From: Agapanthus africanus
Taxonomy: Eukaryota; Streptophyta; Magnoliopsida; Asparagales; Amaryllidaceae
Direction: 5' to 3'
DNA length: 64,000 nucleotides
Assembly: GCA_030015575.1 (NCBI GenBank)
Contig: JASDDO010000018.1
Span: forward strand, 225,913,138 to 225,977,137
Shown here: positions 1 to 11,938 of the stretch, piece by piece
Numbering within the stretch: the first letter of the stretch is position 1
Layout of the letters: every line of letters begins with the position of its first letter
The notes under the pieces: model-generated
What the model was told of the DNA's origin: nothing
Databases searched by the model: none
The model's input: the letters and a program-made list of their open reading frames with translations, nothing else
Program-made: the position numbers and the translations under genes

Positions 1-1142
1 TCGAACACGACGATCCAATATAACATATCCAGCAACACATAACATCACATGTCATCAACGTAAGTAAATATGCGCATCTCAATTGTCGTTGACATATAGC
101 AACGAAACCGGCGATATCACATATTACACTTACGGTCACAGAAAAGAAAGTGTAAAACTACAACAATTGGAATCCGCAACTTCTTTAGACATCGCATGCC
201 TAATCAAATGAAATACTTAGACATCACATGCCTAACAGATATAAATCCCGCATTTTAGTCTCATTATCGAAAACTCTTTTCAATATCATGTGGGACTAAA
301 CTGCTAGATTTATAACATTCATTCAGTTATCTCATAACTGTTTGTGAATTCCAATTATCGTATCACATTCCAGATAAACAGAAAATGTTAAACTTTCCGA
401 TCGAACATTCGAACACCCAAGTTTTCCCGATACAGTCCAACACATGAAATAAGTCTAGCAACATTCAGTTCGTGCCTCAGTACCAACGGTCCAGCCGTAG
501 AAGGGTCAAGCCAACGCCTCACATGTGGCACGCCGTACTGCCCCAAACCCGAAGGTTCAAAGGGCAGTTCAAGACGGTCACATAATCGAGTTAAGATTTG
601 TTGTCTTCTAGAGGGTCCATCGCGTTACTTGCACTACTTAGAACGTCGTTAAACTACGGAAAAATCCAACACTTGAAGTTTCCCGACAGGGGAAAAATTG
701 GGTATTTATATTCGGTCGAACTTTTTAACATATTCTAAAAATTATCCGGAAATACACAAAGACGAAATTTGATAATCCGATCGAAACTACGAAGCTCCAA
801 AACACCCCACAAAATGCAACTCTTGAATAAATTTTAAAAATTCCCATAAAACACAGCACCAGAAAAGAAGAATTACTGTGCAAACAATATTGCGCAATGT
901 GAACAGTGGGCGGCGGAACCGCGGCAGAAGCCATGCTTCTGCCGCGTTTCCGCGGCTGTTTAGATGAATCATGATCTCGTGTTTCACCATAATTCTTAGA
1001 TCTTCCTGCTGAATTTTTTAGGCATTTTTAATCTTGAAAAATCCCAGATTTTAGAAAATGTACAGAGAGCATTTTGTGAGTTAGGGTTTCGGTTCGTTCG
1101 GACTTCAAACTCCGTCTAGACTTCGCCTAAGGCTCTAGCTAG
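1..1142 (-). mobile_element. Copia element G, 5' leader (cut by window start)
   Basis: Noncoding leader of a minus-strand Copia retrotransposon. It lies directly downstream, in element orientation, of a PBS and LTR at 1143-3359. The stretch around 1-130 matches on the opposite strand the leader of element C near 50,580-50,720 and the leader of element F near 25,270-25,400. A GC-rich hairpin sits at 913-953. No long ORF is present. The gag-pol part and the 3' LTR lie before the window. Assignment is by visible similarity to three other leaders. Confidence 0.85.
913..953 (-). other. GC-rich leader hairpin of element G
   Basis: Two 19-base arms (913-931 and 935-953) pair with one wobble position around a 3-base loop. 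The arms contain gcggaaccgcgg-type sequence in an otherwise AT-rich leader. The hairpin starts about 190 bases after the PBS. Elements C, B and F have hairpins at nearly the same distance. A packaging or dimerisation signal is an inference only. Confidence 0.8.
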
Positions 1143-1154
1143 GCTCTGATACCA
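1143..1154 (-). other. Primer binding site of element G
   Basis: On the minus strand this reads tggtatcagagc, the classic PBS complementary to the 3' end of plant initiator-methionine tRNA used by Ty1/Copia elements. It lies one base from the LTR end at 1156. That fixes the element orientation as minus and marks this LTR as the 5' LTR. Confidence 0.95.
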
Positions 1155-1155
1155 G

Positions 1156-3359
1156 TGAAAGGTTCTTAAGCACACTATAGAGGTCTCACAAGGCATCAAC
1201 CATGCCAATATAAAAATTTATGGGTGCCGAGAAACCCTAATACGGATCTTAGACTAGAATTCTAGGCGAAAAACGATTCAAGTTAACAACTTAACTAAAG
1301 TTCGGAAGTTACAACCTTTGTAGATCCGGATATCCACTTCCTTAGCTCCACGTAGTCATCCTCTCACTGTCCTTTTCGAATCCAAGACTCATTCATCGGC
1401 TTCATCGGGAAAACGAGCGGAATAGGTCGCCGGCTTCGTGCCGAAGATGATCTACGTCGAGGTTGCACAAGTTCAAGCCCCAACTCCACCAAGTTGTGAA
1501 ACTTGTGAAGAAAACACACAAAACAACTTGGCAAGAGGTAGAGGGTGAAGAAATAGGAGGTGGGTTCACTTTAGAATTGGATTTCTCACTTTGGATCTCA
1601 AGTTGCCATTGATGGCATCATAGTTTCTTACTTGAAGATGAAGAAGAAGAAGTAGATAGAATATGATAAGTCTTATAAAAAAGAATAATAAAATCAAATA
1701 CTTATCATGTTCTAACCTAGGTTAAGTGTAGAGAATAAACCATGGTCACTTGGATGGGTTAGGGTTAAGCATGATGACAAGAATGGTTACAAAAGTCAAA
1801 GCTTCATGAAACTTCAACTTAAAACAAAAAAGGCCACTATTCTCATCATAATCCTTTTCAAATAAATAAATAAATGAAAATGCAAAATCCTAATCAACAC
1901 TTAACCATGGTTTAATTCTTTATAAATTACAACAAGATCAAGTATCATCAAACATGATACAAATATGTGCACAAAAGTATATCACATATACTTCTTGCAC
2001 ATCAAGTGAGAAAATCCATACAAAGTGAACCAATACTAGTTAATGCAATGTAGTATATCAAATATATAATTATACATTAAATCATTAAATCAACACTTGA
2101 TTTAACGATCCGGTCTTATCGCATATACCCGACTAGTATCCAATGCATCGGCTTATCGAATCAATGATTCGATAACTAGGTCATATCGAATATAACCAAT
2201 CGAAAAATTTATCGCGAGAATGAAATGCGGTATCACATACACGCATTATTCTCGATCCCGCACATATCTCATATGCGCTCCTATTTCGTTTCGCTTGAGC
2301 CAGGAAACCTCTGTGTAGGACTCTAAAGACTCGTCAATACGCCGGTAGCAGATGATGATCATATCAAGCACCCACAAGCCGCAAGCGGTCTGCTAAACGT
2401 AACGGCCATCCAGGTATTGAGCGATCAGAATATCGACGAGCTAGCCCGCTCACACTCCTGTGAATCCAACCAGTAACACTTACCGTACAGTCCGGTCTGT
2501 TCGTCTGATACGTCGCATATCAAGTCTAGGGGTGGTAAACGTCAGACCCCAATAACCGATAAGTCGTGCCGATGTGAGGCTCATAACGGGTCGAGAAACT
2601 ACTGGTAACACTTACCAGCAAATCTCTGATCAGCCCTGGCCAGGGACTTCCCTGTTACGGCCAATCGAGCACAGCGCAACATCAACCCCCAATACCGGGA
2701 GAGACGAAACCCCTCCTATCGCTCATTGCCTCCATGTGACTCGGGACTGTACCCAAAGACCACCGTTTTGCACGCCCTCATGGACGTGGTAAGGTGGAGA
2801 TCAAAGCACAGTGGGAATCACACAAGACTCTATGACGATCTCGGGTCTACAGACTAACCTGTACAAGTGTCACCTGAGAACTGCCATCTGACGTGAGGTA
2901 TAATACCATCTGGGAGTTCTCGGCGAGTCCGTCCAGTGTACCCAGTCTCCACTGAGCACCCGTACACCATCTTTGATGTCAAACACCAATGGATATGGGA
3001 TCATCCATCGCCCATCTCATGGGTCGAGAAGCGTATACGCTAGTCTACTCTGGTATATCGATGCCCCGTCTCGATACACTCACGACTAGGGACCTTGAAG
3101 GATGTACTTATGGACTACCATGTCCCCAGTAGTATGATCTGCATCATAGTCCAGGTAGTCAAGTACACATCCTAAGGGCTTTACCAACATGTAACCATAA
3201 GACAGTTTAAAGAGACTAGTGTACATGTTAAGATAAAGAGTAACCAGATAGCATACTATAATATCGAGCAAGAAAGTCATCTCTATATATGTCCAAGCAT
3301 CCAATATACTATACATCATCTGTACAATACTGGCCTCTAGGGCATACATACAACTAACA
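1156..3359 (-). mobile_element. 5' LTR of Copia element G
   Basis: A 2204-base LTR. On the minus strand it begins TGTTAGTTGTATG and ends in CA next to the PBS. It shares long stretches with the LTRs of element B (51148-53247 and 59489-61592), with the solo LTR 39092-41173, and with LTR F (26163-28278). The inner block around 2300-2900 is common to all Copia LTRs here. The likely target duplication on the outer side is atacc (3360-3364); the matching copy is outside the window. An 87-codon ORF at 3086-3349 near the LTR start is also open in both B LTRs but is probably not a gene. Confidence 0.9.
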
Positions 3360-5085
3360 ATACCAACTTTGTCACGACCCGAAATAGTACGTGACTGGCA
3401 CCTGAATCATATGAAGTCTATAGGAACCCATCTAATTCAAGTAAGCCAAAAACCCAGAAATATAAAACCATTTAAGGAGTAAATAAGAAAACTAGTTTTT
3501 AAGAAGTAAGGAAAACATGTTTAAAAGTGAAGTTTTCAAATAAGTAAGCCAAATATGCATTTTTAAAATCTATATTCTTTTCTGAAAATTTCGGCAGAGT
3601 TTCCTTTAATAATGGCCCCGAACGGGGTACAACAAGAATAATATATAAACAATGATAAAAGGCATCCCCAAGCGGGAGCTAGCTCTTCGTCAATCGACGG
3701 TCACAACCACGCAAGCAATATAATATACAACGCCAAAGGGCGAGAATCAAAACTCAAAAAGAACTCAAAATCAGCATGAAAAGCATAATACTACAACGCA
3801 CGACTCTAAGGTCGAAATAATACATAACTGGTTTTCTAAGTCTGAAACAATATACAAGTTTTGGTTGATGGAATTAATAGATACAACTGAATAAAATAAT
3901 ACAAGGGTGGTCACGATGCGAGTGAACCCACCTACCAATGCAATCACCCAGAAAGGAAGCAGTGTGCCAGAAAAGCCGCAATGGAACCTGTACGGCAAAA
4001 CCTGTAAGAACTGTGGCACAACGGGGGTGAGTTGCCAACACGTGAATAGAAAACATCACAGAGCAGAAATCATATGTATGATATAATCCTAGGTCAATAC
4101 GATCAAATATATATATAAACCTCAAATGAATAAGTCTGAAGCAAGATAAGGTGGCAATGTAACATCTATACATGAGTGTAGTGCCAAGTGCTCGTGCCAG
4201 TGTCTCAGGTCATAACATATCATAAATATGAGGTATGATCAATATAACCAATTCAACTATATCAGGAAGTCTATGAGTATGTGGATATCATCCAACTATG
4301 TGATCAATGTCATCAATGTCAATATATGTATGTGGAAATCGTCTACGTGTCACCCAATTACAATAAGCACCATGCATGTAAATATCAGAAACATATGCAT
4401 GGAAGTATGAGGATGTAAATCAACTGGTGTCGCTCGCGACATATCAAAATCATGGAACCTGAGTGTCAAGCATCGACACTCGAAAAATCATGAAACCTGT
4501 GCCTATCATCGGCACGTAAAATCCTCATATATATGAGGCTCCGTCAGTCTGGATCGGCCCACATCATCTCTCAACTCCGGTCGGTATCCTCCGGATATCC
4601 GCCGAGCTCAAATACAATCACCGGTAGGTAGTACTCCCTGCCGGGCTCACCATCTAGCATATACGAGTCTTCTTGCCCCGGGGTACCTCACCGGGTCCAC
4701 CATGTACCCGCAGACGGTGCCTACCGCTCCTCGAATCGTGTTTCACATTCCACTCTCAGAACCGAGAAAACACATGGTGGACGCACTGAAATATCATATC
4801 AAGGGTAACCAGGTTTTTCAAACAATACATACTTTCTTTTAAAATACCCACGGTTCCCAAATGCAGAAATATCATGGAAACAACATTTCTCAATGCGTAT
4901 AATCAGAAAGCATGATGTATGCGACATATAAAATAAATGTAAGCATACCGGTATATCATGCAACATGGAATAGTAATATGCACATATTTAGGGAGGACCA
5001 CATCTTTAAAATGAATCAGTTTTAGAAAGTATCCTGTGGTTCCCATATCTCCAAGTCAAACCTGAATCATCTATGTATGTGTATA

Positions 5086-5235
5086 AGTATGAGTGTACAA
5101 CAGGTAGGTGCACGAGTATGAGTGTACAATAGATTTGTGCACAAGTATGAGTGGACAATAGATGTGTGCACAAGTATGAATGTACAATAGATGTGTCCAC
5201 AAGTATGAGTATGAGTGTACAATATGTAGTACACG
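5086..5235. repeat. 29-bp tandem repeat, about 5 units
   Basis: Units start with agtatgag and run agtatgagtg-gacaatagat-gtgtgcaca with small changes: 5086-5114, 5115-5143, 5144-5172, 5173-5201, then a longer last unit. Because 29 is not a multiple of three, short ORFs in several frames cross it on the minus strand; they are artefacts of the repeat. It lies inside D1 and I do not see it in D2 or D3. Confidence 0.85.
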
Positions 5236-5295
5236 AGTATGCCATGCAAGGGTCATATCCTGAATGCAACAGTATTACAGTGTAGTGACAAGGAA

Positions 5296-5361
5296 ATTAT
5301 CGATGATGAAGAGTGTGAGCCTGCAAGCAGGTGTACGTGGAACATATGCATCATCGATAAT
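5296..5361 (-). other. Conserved hairpin of the D family (copy D1)
   Basis: A perfect 13-base stem: ATTATCGATGATG at 5296-5308 pairs with CATCATCGATAAT at 5349-5361, with a 40-base loop. The same structure occurs in D3 (36002-36067) with one changed but still paired position, and in a weaker form in D2 (11873-11938). The loop is also conserved. Its role is unknown. Confidence 0.8.
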
Positions 5362-6813
5362 GGTGCCGGTGTCCTAACAGCATAAGTTTAATATAACAAT
5401 AACCATATTTATCATGCAATGCGATGCAAACAGTAAGCATATGCAGCAAATGAATAATAAACACAGCAGTGTAGAAGCTACATCAATGCATCCATATCAT
5501 ATTGTTTTGCCATTTGAAAGAAAACGAATCGTGGTTTTTAGGAAAATAAGGGCTACAGTGTTTTTAAGAAAAGATGCGTCTTTTGAAAATATCCATAGAA
5601 TCCCTTGCCTGTCTTTAACTACTCCCGATTCGTTAGTTTTTGAAATAGCTATGACATCGGCCTAGCTTAACATCTACTAGAAAATCTACAGCTCTAACTA
5701 GCAAGTCAATCAGGAGGGGTATGGAAACCATCTAAATCTTAGTCCATATAATATATATATGTAAATATAATAGTCGGTGATCCCGCCTCAAAGGTACCGC
5801 GTACGATACAATATCATATGACATTCTCGAGTCATGAGTGCGGATCTATCATCAATATAAAGCTCGTACGGTAAATCATCGTACGGCATCCAAAAAGCTG
5901 GGTACGGGTCAATATCACATTCATCTCATCAATTTTCTGGTATCTTTATCATCATATATCATCATCCGGGATACTGATCTAAGTCTAGTACAACTGATAC
6001 CATCTATATAAATACAAATGCCGGTGTGAAACACACGTCCAAAGGCCCGCTAAAATCACATGTCGTATCCCAAATATGAATCAAATCATATCACTGATCT
6101 CATAGCACTATGCCTAATCTCATCGACTCATCTCCAAATATCATACACTATCCTCGTCATCTAGGTATATATATAACGAAACTGCAGGTGTGTGCGTGTG
6201 GGTGTAAGCCAATTCTAGGGTTCGCAAGTAGGAACTATACTAGTTTACTTCTACGCCTTAATCTAACTTAGTACACCTAATCTCATCTCAAATATCCACG
6301 ACACACTATAAGCTAGCATAAATAGTACATATATACTATACTAAACATCGAACTGCGGGGGTGCTATACGCCATCCACTCGACTTCCGCCGTAGATATAG
6401 TCTACTCACCTTGAATCCTACGTGTCGGTGTCGACGTCGCCTTAATCTTCTTCATCGTATGAAGCCCTCGAGAAAGTACCTATAAGATAACACAATCGAA
6501 AATAAACCTTAAAATCACATCGAGAAAACCAAACGATGCGCTAAGGCCTATAGGTTAGAACCTATGGACTACGCTTTCAAAACCATCAAACAATCCTCGA
6601 TATCGTCGTATAAACGCCAAATAATCGAGGTAAAACGCAATTATACAAATCCAAAATTTAAAATACGCAAAACGAAAACACGAATTAAAACAGCAACTCA
6701 GGAAAAAGGCTCTAGATTCTACCCTAGGTCAAATTGGACAATTTTGCATATGCCAAGGGTCTATTTTACTAATGAGGGGACCACAGAACCAAAACGAGTC
6801 AATTCTACCCTTG

Positions 6814-6836
6814 TCTGGCCGCAATTTGCGGCCAGA
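6814..6836. other. Perfect 23-base palindrome in D1
   Basis: Two 11-base arms (tctggccgcaa and its complement) surround one central base. D3 carries the first arm (tctggccgcaaat) and is cut right there by element A, which inserted at this palindrome (37573-37578). Confidence 0.85.
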
Positions 6837-8230
6837 AGGATTAAATTTGCGGCCTATATTGGGAGTTAGGAGCTAGGGTTTTGGTGGTAGCTTCCTAGGT
6901 GCCTGTATGTATCACTGTCCATACAAAATAATTTTCAGAGTCTCGGGGTGATAGCAGATTCCATTTAACCTTCACAGAATCACAGTTTTTCCGATATCGG
7001 CTTTTCTAAATCCGTATTCCGGGTTTCTAGTCTCATTTTTAGGTCTTAATTCTAGCACTAGGGGGTTTGTATGGCCTCTACTGAGCTTAATTGCTCACCA
7101 TAACTCTCAATTTCCAATTACCCTAACTAGAATTTTCATACCCTCACTAAACATCACTATATCGGTTTAAAGTTAACATGGATGTGAAAGCAATGGGAAA
7201 ACTAAGATAGTGGTTCAGAAAATATCTCATTTGGCAACTCAAGAACATTCTTGAGTTGCCCCAAGTGTCCAAAACCTTCACTTTCTTGGTCCAATGTGTT
7301 TCCCTTGAGCTTGTGCATCTTTTTTGTGAAATGGGGGTGAGGATTTGAGGTGTTTAGCATGGAGTTTTTAGGGAGATGAAGAGGTGAGGGAGAAGGAGAA
7401 GCAGCAGCAGCAGGGAATGAAGAGGAGAGGAGAGGAAATGGTGAGGGAATGGCTAAGTCTTGGGTCAAAGGTAAACTCTCACTTTCTCTCTCTCACCCAT
7501 ACCTATTATAATACCCTTTTCCTTTTTCTTTTCTTTTTTTTTTTCTCATTCTCTCTAATTAACAACCATGCAAGAATGCCATAATAAAACATGTAGGAAA
7601 GTCATGGAAAAATATGTAACAAGTGAAAAAAAGATATGGTGCATGTTTTGCACAAATATGCTAAAAATCCGATTAGCGATTTTTATCGCGATTAGCACTA
7701 AATTAGCATATAATTACTCATAAAAAATTAAAATTTGCATAATTCACATAAAACACTCTCTTTTAGTAATTTCTATAATTTTCAAAAAAAATTCCCAATT
7801 TATCGGTATTTAATTATACCGAAATATTAAAATAAATAATATTAAATTATAAAAATTCCAAAAAATAATATTTTATCTTTTTGAAATGTTACAGTAATCG
7901 CAAATATGCACGTACAACGCGAATCTAATACATGCAAGCTGATAGTAATAAATGGCCTTATGTATGCAGCAATCATGAAAGGTACTATATCAGGTACAAC
8001 TAATACATGTAGCAATAAATGGCGATATGTATATGCAACAGTCATGAAAGGTACTCTATCAGTTTCTACTAATACATGAAGTAATGCATATAAAATAATT
8101 GAGGAGTATGGAAAAAACATATTATTCTCACGGAATCATGACCTCGTGTCAGGACCAAAGTCCATCAAGACAATCTAAATCCCAAATTTCCTCAAATCAG
8201 CCCCCAAATTAGGTCTCATGTCTTGTAAGT

Positions 8231-8468
8231 CTCATATATCCTGAATGTACAATATCAAGTGCATCTTATATATCCTGAACGTACAATATCAAGTAAACCT
8301 CATATATCATGAATGTACAGTGTCAAGTAAATCTCATATATCCTGAATGTACAATATCAAGTAAACCTCGTATATCCTGAATGTACAGTGTTAAGTAAAT
8401 CCCATATATCCTCAATGTACAATATCAAGTAAATCTCATATATCCAATTTCCAGTATCGAGTAAGTTT
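8231..8468. repeat. 34-bp tandem repeat, 7 units
   Basis: Units such as ctcatatatcctgaatgtac plus aatatcaagtaaac repeat at exactly 34-base spacing from 8231, 8265, 8299, 8333, 8367 and 8401, then a decayed unit. Units 2 and 4 end in aaac and have acaata; units 3 and 5 end in aaat and have acagtg. This points to a 68-bp higher-order unit. There are no unique spacers, so it is not a CRISPR array. Confidence 0.9.
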
Positions 8469-8570
8469 CATATAAAGCGAGTCTCCAACATCGACAGCCA
8501 AAAACATCATGAAACAAGTGTCTAGCATCGACACATAAATACTCATATCCATACATTTCTCGAATCGTAA

Positions 8571-8808
8571 GTGTCCGGTATCGACACCCGTGATCCTTGT
8601 ATCGGTCTTTCTCATATTCATACGTTCCTCGAATCGTAAGTGTCCGGTATCGACATCCATGATCCACGTATCGGTCTTTCTTATATCTATACGTTCCTCG
8701 AAACCCAAGTGTCTCACCTCGACACTTGTGTTCCACGTATCGGTATATACGTCCTCCGAATCTTAAGTGCCTCAATATCGACACTCTCGATCCCGTATCG
8801 GTTTAAAA
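8571..8808. repeat. 69-bp tandem repeat, about 3.5 units
   Basis: Units start gtgtccggtatcgacac and carry cgtatcggtctttct further on. Units 1 (8571-8639) and 2 (8640-8708) are 69 bases each; units 3 (from 8709) and 4 (from 8767) are shortened. It appears to be an amplification of a single-copy motif seen in D1 near 4460-4500. Confidence 0.85.
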
Positions 8809-8962
8809 CAAATCTCTGAGTGGATGCATAAAAAATCAAGTAAAGAATAAGAATACTTGCATAATTTCATGAAACTACCACGGTCCTCAAATCCAGAAAA
8901 CATCAGGTAATGAATAAGTATAACTGCATGAATCAATACATATATATTAGCGTCCCATTCCA

Positions 8963-8965
<3 letters not shown>

Positions 8966-9013
<48 letters not shown>
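8966..9013. repeat. (TA)n microsatellite at the D2 insertion point
   Basis: An uninterrupted TA run directly precedes D2, and another TA run directly follows it at 13535. The element therefore landed inside a TA tract; tatat at 9009-9013 and 13535-13539 fits a 5-base target duplication, though in such a tract the exact duplication is ambiguous. Confidence 0.9.
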
Positions 9014-9016
<3 letters not shown>

Positions 9017-9429
9017 AACGTTTTGAAAATCGTTTCGGTGAAATTTCGAAAAAACGGTAAATTAAGGGGGTTTTCGGTAAAAAGTCAAAATACAAATATC
9101 TTTATTATAAAATTAAATATACATATTCTAGCTATGTAATTGCTAGTATTTGGTGTTTATTGACCCACTGGTGAAATTTCAAATTTTCTGAAAATTTTTC
9201 CGAAATTAATTATTTTTATATTATTTTAAGCCGTCACTAATATATTTAATTAGGGAAAATTACAAATTGGAATGAGTTGAAACAAATTTTGTGCATCATA
9301 AAACATTAAACAAAATTTTATCATGTGGTTTTTGAAACGAAATGGTTTGCCAAAACGGTTTAGAAAAATATCGAAGAAAAAGACTTTTTTCGGTGAAATT
9401 AGTGTTAATGGGAATTGGGGTAATACATT

Positions 9430-9700
9430 TATCCTTTTCCCTAACCCACACACCCACACCTCACCCTCTCTTCCCCTCCCCATGTGGCCGGACCCACCAT
9501 GACAGCCCTCCCCCTCTCTCTCTCTCTCCAATCACCAATAAAAGAAAGGAAAATGATAGAAAAAGGGTGGATTTTGACTAGATATTACTTTCTCCACCTC
9601 ACTCTCTCTCCTCCCTCACCCAAACCCCCTCCATTTCTGGCCCAAACCTGAACCCCCCACAGCAGCAGCCCTCCACCAAAATCCCACACCATTTTGCCTC
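9430..9700 (+). promoter_or_regulatory. Pyrimidine-rich probable 5' UTR / start region of D2
   Basis: A long CT-rich stretch (repeated ctctct, accctc, ccaaaccccc) followed by A-rich leader-like sequence resembles plant 5' untranslated regions. The corresponding parts of D1 (complement of 7380-7560) and D0 (complement of 24400-24520) are also pyrimidine-rich on the element strand. The start site itself is not identifiable. Confidence 0.3.
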
Positions 9701-11872
9701 AAAAATCCATTAAAATGCTTCCAAAATCCATGCAAATTCAAAGCAAACTCAAAATCCAAGCTATACCCATTTTTCCTTGGCTACCATAGCATGGATCTAG
9801 GGATTTAGATTTCAATTTGGGTGGCTAAGTGTGCTTGTGGGAGCTTCAAATTATTTGGGTATAAATTCTAACATTTTTGCTTAATGTGTTGTTAATTGCT
9901 TAGGTTAGCTTAATTAATTGTTTAATTAGGTTTTTAATTAGTTCTAGGTGGATGATTTAAAATTCAAGAGAGGGGTTTGATTTCAAATTGGTATTTTGTG
10001 TTGTGAGATTTAGTTTATGTGATATAATTGACATATTAATGTTATGCTAAATCCAATTTAAGTTGCTAGTTTGCATATTTGTTGATTTAAAAGTGATAAT
10101 TATATAATTGGTAAACTAGGTTTTTTAAATAATTATATTCTTGTGAGAGGAAATTCAAATTTAGGTTTCATGTTATTATAATTATTATATTGAGTGGTTT
10201 AATGCTTTAGTTCATGAAAATCCAAGCTAGATTGTAGTTTGTTCATTTTTGCTATAAAATTGTTAAAATTGGTTAATATTGCAAACTAGGTTTTTGAAAT
10301 CGAATTAAATTGTGGGTTTAAAATTTACGTAATGGTTTCTATGGCATAATTAAGATATTAAGTTATCATCTTGGGCACTAGAATTGTTAAAACATCATGT
10401 TTTGTACAAAAACAGCGAATTGTGCTTGCTAGATTTTCGGAAAAATGACTTTTTAAGTGAAATTGGGGTTTTTGTGAGTTTTAACCTATTTTATATTAAA
10501 ATTAGTGTTCGTGAATGTGCAAAGGAGTGTATTTGGGTTTTTCTCGATGGTCTAGCGTTTGTACACCGACGTCGAGGGTTTTTGGGTTGATTTGTGAAAG
10601 CAACCATAGGTTTTGACTTATGTGGGATTCGTGTGTTGTTTTGGTCATAAGTCGGATTTTAATGCGATACGATGCGTTGTGATATGTAGGTACCCCCATG
10701 TGGACTTCGAGATGACAAGCAAGTGCGTGGCGACGTCGGCACTGGCGAGCGAGGACCAGGTGAGTGGATTTATATCTACGGGGAGAAGTCAGGTGGATGG
10801 CGTATAGCACCCCCGCAGTTCGTGGTGATGTATACGAATACGTTTACACACATATATATATTGTTTATATATTGTTTGAGTATATTGATGATAATATGGA
10901 TATTTGGTGTTCTTGGATGATTTAGTGTCGCGAAACCCTAGAGTAGTGGTCGCACTACACATGCACACACCAACCCATACTTGCATACTTTCTTCTTTCA
11001 TTTGTGCTTATACGGGAATATATAGTTATGTGTTCACATGGGTATGGGACTATGTGTTCACATACGGATTTGAGGATGATACTTGGGTTTGAGATGAGTC
11101 GATGAGATTTGTATTGAGGTTGTGAATTCGGTGATATGGCAGGATTCGTATTTGAGATACGACATGACGTTGTAGCGGGTCCTTGACGTAGTGTTTCACA
11201 CATGTCCATGCACACTTAGGCGGTATCAGTATTGTACTAGACGTAGATCAGTACCCCGATCATGATATTTGATAAAGAGGATACCAGGTGAATAGTATGA
11301 TGAATGTGATATTAACCCGTACCCAGATTTGGGGATGCCGTACGACGGATTTACGTACGAGCTATATTTTGATGATTGATCCGCACTCTTGACTTGGGAT
11401 GTCTGATTATAGATATGGTATCGGATATGATATTATTAAGGCGGGATCACCGACTAATATATATACAGGTATGTATATGTATCGACTCAGATGTTAGGCG
11501 GTTTCCTTACCTGTAGTCCAGCTTGTTAGCTTAGCCCTTTAGTTTAGTTTAGTTGTTAGATTAGATTCGATTCTTACCTATTTCAAAAACTAACGAATCG
11601 TGGGTATTTTAAAAGACAGCCCAAGGGATCCTACGGATATTTCAAAAGACGTATCTTTTCATAAAAACACCGTAACCCCTATTTTCAAAACCCCATGATT
11701 CGTGTTATTTCAAAAGGCACCATTTGTAGGACTTATATTAGATTAATGCAGATTAGTTATAGTTGCGTATAGTATTCATCTCCCTCTCATTATTGTGGTT
11801 CGCTTCGCATCGCATGCATTTATTATGTTTCATACTCCATTATTGATATCATGCTGTTAGGACACCAGCACC

Positions 11873-11938
11873 ATTACCGATGATGCGTATGTACCACGTA
11901 CACTTACTTGCCGGCTCACACACATCTTCATCAGTAAT
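11873..11938 (+). other. Conserved hairpin of the D family (copy D2)
   Basis: Opposite-strand version of the D1 and D3 hairpins. The arms ATTACCGATGATG (11873-11885) and CTTCATCAGTAAT (11926-11938) pair with two mismatches, so the stem is weakened in this copy. The loop keeps the ttgccggctcac part found in D3. Confidence 0.65.

Larger units (their letters stand above)
3370..7893 (-). mobile_element. Noncoding LTR-like element D1 (4.5 kb)
   Basis: Begins TGTCACG and ends CGT/ATTACA-like (TG...CA in both readings) and is 4524 bases long. Copy D2 (9014-13534, opposite strand) is 4521 bases, which supports both boundaries. Shared islands with D2 and D3 include the segment 3666-3735 and the segment 3960-4100, both readable in all three copies. 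There is no gag, pol or other long ORF. It could be a solo LTR of a long-LTR gypsy element or a LARD-type noncoding element. The flanking five bases (aactt and gtaat) do not match, so no target duplication is seen here. Confidence 0.7.
7894..9013 (-). mobile_element. Older diverged element D0, part 1
   Basis: Sequence with D-family character: at 8480-8560 the phrase tctagcatcgacac resembles D1 near 4460-4500. It is extended by tandem arrays at 8231-8468 and 8571-8808 and ends in a TA tract into which D2 inserted. I read it as continuing at 13540-14205 and 23359-24982. The outer TGTCACG end is not found, so this copy is truncated. No gene seen. Confidence 0.55.

Noticed and set aside
5006..5269. 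Overlapping short minus-strand ORFs with repeated peptide motifs
   Set aside because: They are produced by the 29-bp tandem repeat, which is read in all three frames.
6564..6869. 101-codon ORF in D1
   Set aside because: Low-complexity Lys/Arg-rich reading, not open in D2, D3 or D0.
8231..8468. CRISPR-like array
   Set aside because: Units follow each other without spacers, and the context is a plant retroelement region; it is a simple tandem repeat.
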